Source: Clostridiales bacterium UBA1758 (GTDB lineage Bacteria > Bacillota > Clostridia > Oscillospirales > UBA1758). Taken from it: a stretch of DNA of 38,777 nt. Location: the NCBI GenBank assembly GCA_002315595.1, contig DCHG01000002.1:1-38777 (forward strand). Direction: 5' to 3'. The position numbers and the translations under genes were made by a program. How positions within the stretch are numbered: the first letter of the stretch is position 1; each line of letters opens with the position of its first letter. Positions 30,827-38,777 of this stretch are shown piece after piece. Under the pieces are notes generated by a model. That model was not told the DNA's origin. It ran no database searches and saw only the letters and a list, made by a program, of their open reading frames with translations.

Positions 30827-33100
30827 TCAAAGCATTTGCAAGCCCGCATTTTCAGGTGCAAGACGACCTTCACGCCCATGGCAGGTGAACAAAAGCACCT
30901 GTTTATGCGACGAGAATTCGGAAAGATATTGCAATGCGTCTTTGCATCTTTCGTCGTCAAAAGCGATCAGCGCATCATCGAGGACGATCGGCGCACATTC
31001 GATCTTTGCAAGCATTTCGCACATTGCAAGTCGCACCGAAAGATAGAGTTGAGCCGCAGTTCCCGTCGAAAGACTCTTGGTCGTAATGGCACGGGCGTCC
31101 GCGTTTTCCGCCAAACGGATCTCGAATTTTTCCATCAATTCAACGGATTTATAACGATTTTTTGTCAACCCCGCCATGATCTCGCCCGCTTTTTTGGAAA
31201 TTCCCGGGGCAAACCGCGAACGAAGTCGATCGCCTGCGCGGGCAAGAAGTTGCATGGCTTCGTCGATGGCGCGATAACGACGTTCGGCTTTTTTCAGTTC
31301 CTCGGCAAGTTCTGCGTCCTCTTGTTGCATCTGGTCCACACTGCCGAGTACCAGCACACGCGCACGCGCCTCACTTGCACGGCGGCTGATGACATTATAC
31401 TGATCGGTAAAGAAATTGCATTTGAGTTCAAGATCCTCTTTGGATGCCGTGACCTCCGCGCCTGCATTTCCTTTTGCCGCAACGGATTCCAATTCCTCGT
31501 ATTTCACGCCGCCGAGGGCTCCGTTGAGTTTCGCCGTCTGCAATTCGAGAAATCTCTGTGCCGAAATCAGCCGTTCGTTTTGTTTATTTGCTTCGTCGAG
31601 TATCGCGCCTGCTTCGGAGAAGTCCTCCGCATCCGGCTTAACACGATGAATCAGTTCCATTGCTTCGGCGCGGAGTGATTCGTTTTCCGCTTCTCTGCGC
31701 TTCAAATCACTTTCGAGCGTTTCAAAGCGATAATCACATTCCTCGATCTTTCTGCAAACCGCCTTGAATTCTTCCGCGCTGACGGCAAAATCCGCGCCCG
31801 CCTTGGCATTGTATGACGCAAGGAGTTCATCGGCTCCGCCCGCTACCTCGGTACGGCGTTTTTTGTATTTACAGGCAATGACTCTCGAAATCACAACGGA
31901 CACGAGTGCGGGAACGGCCGCCAACACCATGGCGGGAAGCGGGATTAATTCGATCATGACGACCGCCACCGCAATAGCGAGCGAGATCGCCATTCCGAGA
32001 ATAAACGTGACAAGGCTCTTTTTTGTACCGATCTTTGCCAATTCCGCATCGGATGCGCAGGCAAGATCGAGTTTTTTTGCGTCCGTTTCGGCTTTTTGCG
32101 CCGCTTGTGTACTATCCATTCCATCGAACTGCGGGAAGCGAACAAGTTCCGCACGGGCGTTTTCTGCCTCTTCCTTCAAGTCGAGCTGCGCTTTTTTAGA
32201 TACAAGCAACGCCTCTGCACCGTCCGTAACGGATCGACGCAAATGCTCCAATCGTTCCGCATCCTCCGCCGAAAGCGCAGGTGTGATATTTGCACGCTCG
32301 TTATCAAGCGCGTACTGTGCGTCATCGACGGCACGCTTGATCCCGCGAATATGCGCCAAGCGGACGCCGGCATCGTGAGCCTCCAAGTCGATCAGTGCCT
32401 GCTTTGCCATATGAAGTTTGTCGGCGGCATCGTCGGCGCGCTTCTTCAAATCATTGTATTCCGCGGTGAATTTCGTCGCGGATTCTATGTTTTCGGCGAG
32501 TTTACGGCGTTTTTCGTTGATTTCAGGGATCAATCCACGTGCTCCGTAGTGGATTTTGTTTTTCAGATCGCCGAGACGTTTTAGGGCGTCAACAAGCGAT
32601 GAACGCTCATCACCCGTCGTCACCATTGCGCCGATGCGGCGTTCGAGTTCCGCATGATTTGTCACGGCGATCAAGGATGCACCGACAAAAAAAGTGCGGT
32701 CGAAAACCTCACGGGACACGCCGGTCAGATATTCACCGACGCTCGTGCCGTCAAAATCGCGGATCTCCGAGCCGCTTTCTTTATCATAGGCATAAAAATC
32801 GGACATTGGGCGGGTGCGAACGGTACTGCGTTCCAGCACAATGACTCGTCCACGGTGTTCGACCTCCATCCGACCGAACATCTGCGCACCCGACCAAGGT
32901 GCATATTTATTCTTATCGGCGAGTTTTTCCTGCGAGTCACGCTCCGACAGATCAAGACCGTAAAGCATCACACGGATAAACGCGCTCCATGTGGATTTTC
33001 CCGCTTCATTTGCGCCGGACAGGATGTTCAGCCCGTCCTTTAATTCAAGCGTCGCACCATCGAGTGCGCCGAAGGTCGCCGTCATTTTACGAATAATCAT
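30827..33100 (-). CDS. yhaN: SbcC/YhaN-like ATPase with membrane segments
   Basis: This 757-residue SMC-like AAA protein has a Walker A GANEAGKS (29-36) and a following 'YGLDL' AAA_27-like region. Two long coiled coils are interrupted near residues 370-415 by two hydrophobic segments (FILGMAISLAIAVAVVM and AMVLAAVPALVSVVIS). It ends with the ABC-type signature SLSTGTAAQLYLSVRLA and Walker B APIVLDDALIAFDD. A membrane hairpin replacing the zinc hook apex is the hallmark of Bacillus YhaN rather than SbcC. It overlaps its nuclease partner gene by 4 bases (ATGA), indicating a complex. It probably processes DNA ends or other structures near the membrane. Confidence 0.85.
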   Translation of the reverse strand: MIIRKMTATFGALDGATLELKDGLNILSGANEAGKSTWSAFIRVMLYGLDLSERDSQEKLADKNKYAPWSGAQMFGRMEVEHRGRVIVLERSTVRTRPMSDFYAYDKESGSEIRDFDGTSVGEYLTGVSREVFDRTFFVGASLIAVTNHAELERRIGAMVTTGDERSSLVDALKRLGDLKNKIHYGARGLIPEINEKRRKLAENIESATKFTAEYNDLKKRADDAADKLHMAKQALIDLEAHDAGVRLAHIRGIKRAVDDAQYALDNERANITPALSAEDAERLEHLRRSVTDGAEALLVSKKAQLDLKEEAENARAELVRFPQFDGMDSTQAAQKAETDAKKLDLACASDAELAKIGTKKSLVTFILGMAISLAIAVAVVMIELIPLPAMVLAAVPALVSVVISRVIACKYKKRRTEVAGGADELLASYNAKAGADFAVSAEEFKAVCRKIEECDYRFETLESDLKRREAENESLRAEAMELIHRVKPDAEDFSEAGAILDEANKQNERLISAQRFLELQTAKLNGALGGVKYEELESVAAKGNAGAEVTASKEDLELKCNFFTDQYNVISRRASEARARVLVLGSVDQMQQEDAELAEELKKAERRYRAIDEAMQLLARAGDRLRSRFAPGISKKAGEIMAGLTKNRYKSVELMEKFEIRLAENADARAITTKSLSTGTAAQLYLSVRLAMCEMLAKIECAPIVLDDALIAFDDERCKDALQYLSEFSSHKQVLLFTCHGREGRLAPENAGLQML

Positions 33101-34194
33101 TCTTCCGGCACCTCCTCACCAAACAACGCTGTTCTGCCGTATCCCGCAACCAGTCGATAATGTTCCTTTTCCTCCTGCGTTTCGGCGGCGTCATATGCTT
33201 CTTTGACAAATCCGAGGAACATTCCACCCAAAGAATCTTCCCCTGCCCCATTCCAAATATCCTTCAAAACTGTTGTTTTATCGATAATTCTGCGCAAATA
33301 CAGAATTTCCCCCGTGGCAATGCGCCGTACGGCATTTTCTGCATCAAGCCCTTCGGGGATCCTGCCCGTAAGAACAAAAGAATATACATCCCGTTCCGCA
33401 CCCATCGGAAGATGCTCTGCGGTAGCCTGCTCGATCTGTGATTCGTCCATTCCCGTGACATCCATCGTGACTTCCATGAATTTTCTTCCGGGAAGTGCGA
33501 CGATTTCCATTTTCGCGCCGTTTTCGTCAACCGTTCCGCAACAAATATGCCCGCCTTCGGGATCGTCGCCGCCACTCCAAATCGAAATGCCCGGATACGC
33601 ATAGGTCACATCGCCCTCGGCCTGAATTCCGACGAGATTGTGCCAATGTCCGCAGGCGACATATTTGCATCCGCAGGCGGCAAGTTCTTTTCGGGAAAAC
33701 GGGGCGAATTTTGAATCCGCAAAGCCGATATCACCGTGATAAATCAGCACATCCGCGGCTCCCTCTGCACGGAAGCCCTCAAAAGTGTCGCGGGTATTCG
33801 AACGATACGATGAACCGTACACGCGGGTACCGCAGGCAAGTTCATATGCTTCGGGCTGTTTTGAACGGAAAAAGTGTACGTTTTCCGGCCAAACGGCACT
33901 GTCATACACACCGCCGACGGTGTAATAGTCGTGATTACCCGATGCGATCAGCACGGGGCAGGTTGCCTTTGCAAAAGTGTTCGCCACATACTCCGCAAGT
34001 GACGGATCGGGATCCGGGACATCAAACAGATCGCCCGCGATCACAATCGCGTCGGCTTTTCTGTCGCACGCGATCTCAACGATACGCGAAACAACATCTG
34101 GTTGTTCTTTTTTTACGATCGCCGCAATGGATTCGGGCAAAAACGCAAAGCCCGCACCGAGATGCAGATCGGATGCGTGAACAATATATGCCAT
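33097..34194 (-). CDS. yhaO: SbcD/YhaO-like metallophosphoesterase nuclease
   Basis: The 365-residue protein is a calcineurin-like phosphoesterase of the Mre11/SbcD type. Motifs in order are SDLHLG (8-13), GDLFD (54-58), GNHDYY (86-91), IYHGDIGF and ACGHWH, supplying the two-metal site. A C-terminal cap of about 130 residues resembles the YhaO partner-binding region. GTGAGG precedes the ATG. It starts 20 bases after the GTPase-NYN gene and overlaps the ATPase gene, so the three probably form one operon. Its expected activity is exo/endonuclease on DNA ends, together with the ATPase. Confidence 0.88.
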   Translation of the reverse strand: MAYIVHASDLHLGAGFAFLPESIAAIVKKEQPDVVSRIVEIACDRKADAIVIAGDLFDVPDPDPSLAEYVANTFAKATCPVLIASGNHDYYTVGGVYDSAVWPENVHFFRSKQPEAYELACGTRVYGSSYRSNTRDTFEGFRAEGAADVLIYHGDIGFADSKFAPFSRKELAACGCKYVACGHWHNLVGIQAEGDVTYAYPGISIWSGGDDPEGGHICCGTVDENGAKMEIVALPGRKFMEVTMDVTGMDESQIEQATAEHLPMGAERDVYSFVLTGRIPEGLDAENAVRRIATGEILYLRRIIDKTTVLKDIWNGAGEDSLGGMFLGFVKEAYDAAETQEEKEHYRLVAGYGRTALFGEEVPEE

Positions 34195-34214
34195 AATTTT
34201 ACCTCACAATGCCG

Positions 34215-36800
34215 TTAATTCCGTATCGGTCCCAAGGATGCCTTCCGCATGGCGAGTTCCGTTTCGGAATTGATTTTTTCAACATGATTTCGGATCAAGC
34301 CCTCGGTATCGATCATTTCCTGCTCAAACGCAGTTGCAGGGACGCGGAGTGCGCCGTGACCGAGGATGATGACCTGTTCCAGTCCGTCCGACGTCGCAAC
34401 GCGGACAAAATGCTTTCGCGCAAGATCATAGGTCGCACGCTCGATATACGCATCCGCCGTTTCCGCCTCACGCGTGTAAACGATCGTCACACCACCCCTT
34501 CGCTCCATAGAACCGGGGTTGCCCTTGACCTTATACGCATCAAAGACCACGATGACCGCGATCTTTCGATAGCCCTGATAATTCTGCAAACGCTCGATGA
34601 GTTTTTCGCGGGCAAACGCCAATTCCTGCTCCGCAAATTCCCGCAAAGAATCCCATGCGTAGATGATATTGTAACCGTCGACGAGCAAATACTCGTCCCC
34701 ATCCGTTTTCGGGCGAGTATAGATATGCCAGTCCACCGGCTCCGCAGGCTTGGGTTTCGGGCGCATCGGTTTCGGATCGTTCCGCTTAATCGGGCCGTAG
34801 GTGCGTTCAAAGATCGCCATCAGTTCCTCATCCGACGCGGATCTTGTCCTTCCGCCGCCATAGGTTTCCGACGCGTCTTTTTTCGTGGCAAGAGTGGCGT
34901 CGAGGTGCATATATTTCGGCACATCCGACCATTTGACGGGATGTCCCGCACCATGCGAACAAAAAACGCTATCCGGCGAATTGGCGAGATCTGCTTCCGG
35001 ATCATAGCCGATTTCGGCGATCACCGCGGAAGGATCCGCACAGGGACGATAACCGAGAAGGTTGCAAAAAAATCTCCCGAGCCCATGCGTATAAGACGCG
35101 ATCTCGGTCGGATAATCACCAAGTGCAGAAACGGGAATTTCACCCGTCAGCACCGAAAAAGCACCGTCCATCGAGGACTCACCGACCTCCGCGCCCAATC
35201 GTTGAAAATCGCCCATTGCACGACCGAGATTTTCCGTCGGAAGTTCCAGTCGGAACGAATACCACGGCTCGAGCAGGACGGATTTCGCCTGCATCAGCCC
35301 CTGCCGTAGTGCACGGTAGGTCGCTTCACGGAAATCGCCGCCCTCGGTATGCTTTTCATGGGCGCGTCCCGCAGTCAGCGTGATTTTTATATCTGTGATC
35401 GGCGAGCCGGTCAGCACGCCGAGATGTTGTTTTTCACTCAAATGCGTCAAAATCAACCTCTGCCAGTTTCGGTCGAGTTTATCCTCCGAACAGTCGCTTT
35501 CGATACGGATACCGCTTCCCGGCGCACCGGGTTCGAGGATCAGGTGCACCTCGGCATAGTGGCGAAGCGGCTCATAATGCCCCACGCCCTCGACGATATC
35601 AGCGATCGTTTCCCGATATATGATCTGTCCCGTGCCGAAACTGACATTCAGTCCGAAGCGGTCAAGCAGGACTTCGTGCAAAATTTCAAGTTGAATGGGT
35701 CCCATCAACTGTGCGCGCATCTGTTGCAGTCGCTCATTCCAAACAAGACGTAATTCCGGCTCCTCTTCCTCGAGTTGTCGAAGTTGGGAAACCGCCTTAT
35801 GCAGATCGCAACCTTCGGGGAAGTTGACGGTATAGGTCAACACCGGCTCAAGTGTCGGCGTCTGCCCCATTGCTTCCTTACCGAGTCCCATACCCGGAAG
35901 CGTCCCGCCGAGTCCCGTCACGGCGACAACATCGCCCGAATACGCCTCATCGATCTGCGTGAATTTTGCGCCGGAATACGCGCGGAGTTGGGTGACTTTT
36001 TCTTCCGCCCCGCCATTTTTAATAATATCGCGCACGCGTAAAACGCCGCCCGTGACTTTCATATGTGTCAGACGCGCATTTTGGTCGTCACGCGTTATTT
36101 TGAACACTTTTGCACCGAATTCGTTCTTTTCACGACAGATCGGAGCAAGTTCCGCAACATCTTGCAAAAACTCATCAACTCCGTCGAGTTTCAATGCCGC
36201 ACCAAACCAACATGGAAACGCCGCGCAACCGTGTACCGCCGTCATGATCGACCGCGGTGAAAGCACGCCCGTTTCCAAAAATTCTTCCAAATATCCGTCA
36301 CCGCAAAGGGCGACGGTTTCGTGATCCGGCTGGCGGTAATCGAAAAAGATCCCGTCGAGGGTTTTGGAAAGGTCGGCAAGGATTTTTTTGCGATCCGTTC
36401 CGGGCAAATCCATCTTGTTGACAAACAAAAATGTGGGGATACCGCGCCGACGCAGAAGTTTCCAAAGCGTCAGCGTATGGCTCTGCACGCCTTCGGAGCC
36501 ACTGATGACAAGGATCGCGCAGTCGAGAACATCCAGCACGCGTTCGGTTTCGGCGGAAAAATCCACATGTCCGGGGGTGTCAAGAAGTGTCGCACGAAGA
36601 CCCGGCAGTTGCAGGATCGCCTGCTTTGAAAAGATCGTAATGCCACGGGCACGCTCGATGGAAAAGTTATCCAAAAAAGCATTGCCGTGATCCACCCGCC
36701 CGAGAGATCGAATTGCTCCTGCCGTGTATAGCATTGCCTCCGACAGCGTGGTTTTCCCGGCGTCGACATGGGCGACCACGCCGATAACCGTTCGTTTCAT
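34215..36800 (-). CDS. Tet(M)/EF-G-like translational GTPase fused to a C-terminal Rae1/YacP-like NYN nuclease domain
   Basis: This 861-residue two-part protein begins with a complete ribosomal-protection-type GTPase (about 1-630): G1 AHVDAGKTT (10-18), G3 DTPGH (74-78), G4 NKMD (128-131), the domain III segment GPIQLEILHEVL (368-379) and Tet(M)-like domains IV-V (LEPWYSFRLELP, LTGEIPVSAL). After a Pro/Lys-rich linker (672-690), residues 703-830 match the NYN fold of YacP/Rae1: LLVDGYNIIYAW (D708), VVFDAYKVKG (D754), REAETADAYIE (D783) and VATSDGLEQ (D805), so the four acidic positions of a nuclease site are kept. Rae1 of Bacillus cleaves mRNA in the ribosomal A site. A coupled role in stalled-ribosome processing is inferred. 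Tetracycline resistance should not be assumed. GGAGG precedes the ATG, and SbcCD-like genes follow. Confidence 0.9.
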   Translation of the reverse strand: MKRTVIGVVAHVDAGKTTLSEAMLYTAGAIRSLGRVDHGNAFLDNFSIERARGITIFSKQAILQLPGLRATLLDTPGHVDFSAETERVLDVLDCAILVISGSEGVQSHTLTLWKLLRRRGIPTFLFVNKMDLPGTDRKKILADLSKTLDGIFFDYRQPDHETVALCGDGYLEEFLETGVLSPRSIMTAVHGCAAFPCWFGAALKLDGVDEFLQDVAELAPICREKNEFGAKVFKITRDDQNARLTHMKVTGGVLRVRDIIKNGGAEEKVTQLRAYSGAKFTQIDEAYSGDVVAVTGLGGTLPGMGLGKEAMGQTPTLEPVLTYTVNFPEGCDLHKAVSQLRQLEEEEPELRLVWNERLQQMRAQLMGPIQLEILHEVLLDRFGLNVSFGTGQIIYRETIADIVEGVGHYEPLRHYAEVHLILEPGAPGSGIRIESDCSEDKLDRNWQRLILTHLSEKQHLGVLTGSPITDIKITLTAGRAHEKHTEGGDFREATYRALRQGLMQAKSVLLEPWYSFRLELPTENLGRAMGDFQRLGAEVGESSMDGAFSVLTGEIPVSALGDYPTEIASYTHGLGRFFCNLLGYRPCADPSAVIAEIGYDPEADLANSPDSVFCSHGAGHPVKWSDVPKYMHLDATLATKKDASETYGGGRTRSASDEELMAIFERTYGPIKRNDPKPMRPKPKPAEPVDWHIYTRPKTDGDEYLLVDGYNIIYAWDSLREFAEQELAFAREKLIERLQNYQGYRKIAVIVVFDAYKVKGNPGSMERRGGVTIVYTREAETADAYIERATYDLARKHFVRVATSDGLEQVIILGHGALRVPATAFEQEMIDTEGLIRNHVEKINSETELAMRKASLGPIRN

Positions 36801-36836
36801 TGCGCTCCCTCCTTTCCGTTTTCTTCCTAACAAGCT

Positions 36837-36864
36837 ATTATACCATAGAAATACCGTTTCGCAA
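36837..36864 (-). promoter_or_regulatory. Promoter of the GTPase-NYN/yhaO/yhaN operon
   Basis: The minus strand has TTGCGA (36859-36864), a 16-base spacer and TATAAT (36837-36842), with a TGG extended -10 element. The leader to the ATG is about 30 bases. Confidence 0.75.
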
Positions 36865-36882
36865 AGCATAAGATTTTCCTTC

Positions 36883-36910
36883 TTGCCATATTGTGTGCGC
36901 GTGATATAAT
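36883..36910 (+). promoter_or_regulatory. Promoter of the GH95 gene
   Basis: TTGCCA (36883-36888), a 16-base spacer and TATAAT (36905-36910). The -10 is flanked by a TGATA/TATCA inverted repeat (36902-36920) that may be an operator. It is back to back with the promoter of the GTPase-NYN operon. Confidence 0.65.
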
Positions 36911-36939
36911 GGTACTATCAAAATGTCGGAGGGATCTTA

Positions 36940-38777
36940 ATGGCGAACAACGGCACAAATATTCTTTGGTACAATTTCGGCGCACAAAATTGGAACGAAG
37001 CATTGCCCCTCGGAAACGGACGACTCGGCGCAATGATTTTCGGCGAAGCAAAGGACGAACGCATCTGTCTTAACGAAGACACGCTTTGGAGTGGGTATCC
37101 TCAATTTTACGAAAATCCGGATGCTCCCGTGGCGTACCTTCGTGCGCGTGAACTTGCTATGCAGGGAAAATACCCCGAGGCGCAGGATCTCATTGAACAA
37201 AAGATCACCGCGCTTTGGTCGCAGTGTTATTTACCGCTTGGCGATCTTCGAATTTCCGTGCGCGGCTCCGGTTCCGCCGAAAACCACACCCGTTCGCTTG
37301 ACCTTTCCACGGGAATTCACCTTGTGAAATTTAATATGGACGGCATCCGCTACGAGCGTGAAACCTTTGTTTCCGCGCCCGACCAGGTCATGGCGATCCA
37401 CTTGACCTGCGACAAGCCGGCTTCGCTCAATTTCGAGGTATCCCTGCTTCCCGCTTTGCGTGCAACGGCGCAGGTGCTTTCGGACCGTGCGCTGATCGAG
37501 GGCAATGCGCCGGTCTATATTTGGCAGTACCCCGAACCGCAGGATCCACGCGGTAAATATTTTTACGGCGAAACGCCCGAAACAAGCGGCATGGGTTACC
37601 GTGGCGAATTTATTGTCCGCACCGTCGGCGGAACCGTCTATGGCGAGGGCGGATCGGTCAAAGTCACAGATGCCGACGAAGCATACATCTATTTTAATGC
37701 GAGAACATCGTTCCGTTCGTGGGACAAACATCCGGTTTTGGACGGAACCGAATACAAAAATCGGTGTGAAACGGAATTAACTGTCGCGGCGGACAAGGGC
37801 TATGATGCACTGAAAGTCGCCCATATTGCCGATGTTTCCAAACTTTTCAACCGCACTTTCATCGATCTCGGCGGCGGAGAAGAAAAATATCAGCCAACCG
37901 ACGAACGGCTTTACAATCTCGAAAACGGTGCAAGCGATCCCGCACTCTACGCGTTATACTTCAATTTCGGCAAATATCTGACCATTGCCGCCTCCCGCGA
38001 AGGTACTCAGGCGACGAATTTGCAGGGCATTTGGAATTACAGTGTCATGCCACCGTGGAACTGCAACTACACCGTCAATATCAACACCGAAATGAACTAC
38101 TGGCCGACACTTGCGTTGAATTTGCCCGAATGTCAGGAGCCTTTGATCCGCCTGATTGCCGAACTTTCCGAAAGCGGTGAACGCACCGCAAAGGAATACT
38201 ACAACGCCCCGGGATCGGTTTCGCATCACAATACCGACCTTTGGCGAATGTCCACCCCCGTCGGCGGTCATATGAAGGGCAGTGCCGTGTGGTCGTTTTG
38301 GCCGATGTCCGGCGGTTGGTTTGTCCGTCATCTATGGGAAAGATACGACTATTTGAAGGATACGGCGTACTTGAAGCAGACCGCATGGCCTTTGATGAAA
38401 AAATGCGCTGAATTCTATCTTTCCATACTGATCGAAGACGAAAACGGTCATTTAATTATTGCGCCGTCGACCTCGCCCGAAAACAGTTTTTTCATCGACG
38501 GCGAGTATTACAGTGTCACCCGCACCACCGCCATGACGCAATCCATCCTGCGCGATGTATTTGAGATCTGTCTGAAAACGGAAGAAACGCTTTCCATCGA
38601 AGACGAAATTTTCGGAAAAATTCGCTCAACTCTGCCCCGTCTGCGTCCGCTTGCCATCGGACAAAAAGGTGAACTGCTCGAATGGAGCGAAAATATGGAA
38701 GAAGCCGAGGTCAACCACCGACATCTTTCAAATCTTTACGGGCTTTACCCCGGACACGAGATCACCCCGCAAAAATC
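36940..38777 (+). CDS. GH95 family alpha-L-fucosidase, C-terminus outside window
   Basis: About 612 residues are visible of a family usually near 750-800. The N-terminal beta domain starts ILWYNFGAQNWNEALPLGNG. The (alpha/alpha)6 barrel carries NLQGIWN, VNINTEMNYWP with N380 and N382 (equivalent to the two catalytic-base-activating Asn of Bifidobacterium AfcA), and PSTSPEN with E514 as the general acid. HRHLSNLYGLYPGHEI lies close to the edge; the catalytic Asp further downstream is not in the window. GH95 enzymes remove alpha-1,2-linked L-fucose, and some act on L-galactose in plant xyloglucan. No signal peptide is present, suggesting intracellular use of imported oligosaccharides. GGAGGG precedes the ATG, with a promoter at 36883-36910. 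Confidence 0.92.
   Translation, partial: MANNGTNILWYNFGAQNWNEALPLGNGRLGAMIFGEAKDERICLNEDTLWSGYPQFYENPDAPVAYLRARELAMQGKYPEAQDLIEQKITALWSQCYLPLGDLRISVRGSGSAENHTRSLDLSTGIHLVKFNMDGIRYERETFVSAPDQVMAIHLTCDKPASLNFEVSLLPALRATAQVLSDRALIEGNAPVYIWQYPEPQDPRGKYFYGETPETSGMGYRGEFIVRTVGGTVYGEGGSVKVTDADEAYIYFNARTSFRSWDKHPVLDGTEYKNRCETELTVAADKGYDALKVAHIADVSKLFNRTFIDLGGGEEKYQPTDERLYNLENGASDPALYALYFNFGKYLTIAASREGTQATNLQGIWNYSVMPPWNCNYTVNINTEMNYWPTLALNLPECQEPLIRLIAELSESGERTAKEYYNAPGSVSHHNTDLWRMSTPVGGHMKGSAVWSFWPMSGGWFVRHLWERYDYLKDTAYLKQTAWPLMKKCAEFYLSILIEDENGHLIIAPSTSPENSFFIDGEYYSVTRTTAMTQSILRDVFEICLKTEETLSIEDEIFGKIRSTLPRLRPLAIGQKGELLEWSENMEEAEVNHRHLSNLYGLYPGHEITPQK

Noticed and set aside
29438..31678. Rightward open frames of 336 and 331 codons
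   Set aside because: They are antisense shadows of fakA, yloU and the YhaN-like gene, without recognisable motifs or start signals.
34209..35309. A 366-codon rightward open frame
   Set aside because: It is antisense to the NYN half of the GTPase fusion, whose reading is supported by conserved motifs.
34215..36800. Calling the GTPase a tetracycline resistance determinant
   Set aside because: Similarity to Tet(M) is clear, but the linker and NYN fusion, chromosomal setting and lack of a tet-type leader peptide attenuator argue against assuming resistance.
1..38777. CRISPR arrays, rRNA genes, complete insertion sequences and riboswitches
   Set aside because: I looked for regular direct repeats, 16S/23S motifs, transposase genes with terminal repeats and long structured leaders, and saw none.

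Overview
The window looks like a chromosomal segment from an anaerobic, endospore-lineage Firmicute of class Clostridia, probably a gut carbohydrate degrader. This rests on gene content: a spoIIP sporulation gene, the Firmicute block gdpP-rplI-dnaB, yloU-fakA, an oxygen-sensitive glycyl radical enzyme with its activase, a clostridial TnpV fragment, strong AGGAGG ribosome binding sites, and near-consensus TTGACA/TATAAT promoters. No species can be named from the sequence.

Left third (1-18 kb) is accessory and carbohydrate-oriented. A truncated tnpV lies at the left edge. A nucleoside-hydrolase-like gene and a GH43-like gene follow, and the GH43-like gene collides tail to tail with a URO-D-type gene. 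Both of these genes lose their normal 3' ends at one junction near 2,325. Next come a sugar isomerase/epimerase-like gene, three tRNAs (Met, Glu, Val) and a decayed phage-like remnant behind tRNA-Val. Then come a GH35 beta-galactosidase, a divergent GH109-like NAD-dependent Gfo/Idh protein, an FAD-dependent oxidoreductase, and a glycyl radical enzyme operon (activase, enzyme, AraC regulator). A divergent five-gene run starts with a GH28-like beta-helix protein and continues into a GreA-like factor, a zinc metallopeptidase, a DUF1653 protein and a YdcF-like protein, with touching or overlapping genes.

Middle (18-30.7 kb) is mostly housekeeping. A leftward operon gdpP-rplI-dnaB-tilS-hpt-ftsH has small gaps or overlaps and a clear promoter at 25,881-25,909. 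Rightward spoIIP, a Nudix hydrolase and a type I dehydroquinase-like gene follow, then leftward yloU-fakA.

Right part (30.8-38.8 kb) holds a leftward set. It consists of an 861-residue fusion of a Tet(M)/EF-G-type translational GTPase to a C-terminal Rae1/YacP-like NYN nuclease domain, then a SbcD/YhaO-like nuclease and a SbcC/YhaN-like ATPase. Divergent from it is a GH95 alpha-L-fucosidase cut by the right edge.

Together, the GH35, GH109-like, GH95, GH28-like and GH43-like genes suggest breakdown of fucosylated and galactosylated glycans, either host mucin type or plant pectin/xyloglucan type. The glycyl radical enzyme could ferment a sugar-derived diol or related compound, but its substrate cannot be read from the sequence. 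The GTPase-nuclease fusion is the most intriguing single protein, because it would place an mRNA-cleaving domain on a factor that enters the ribosomal A site.
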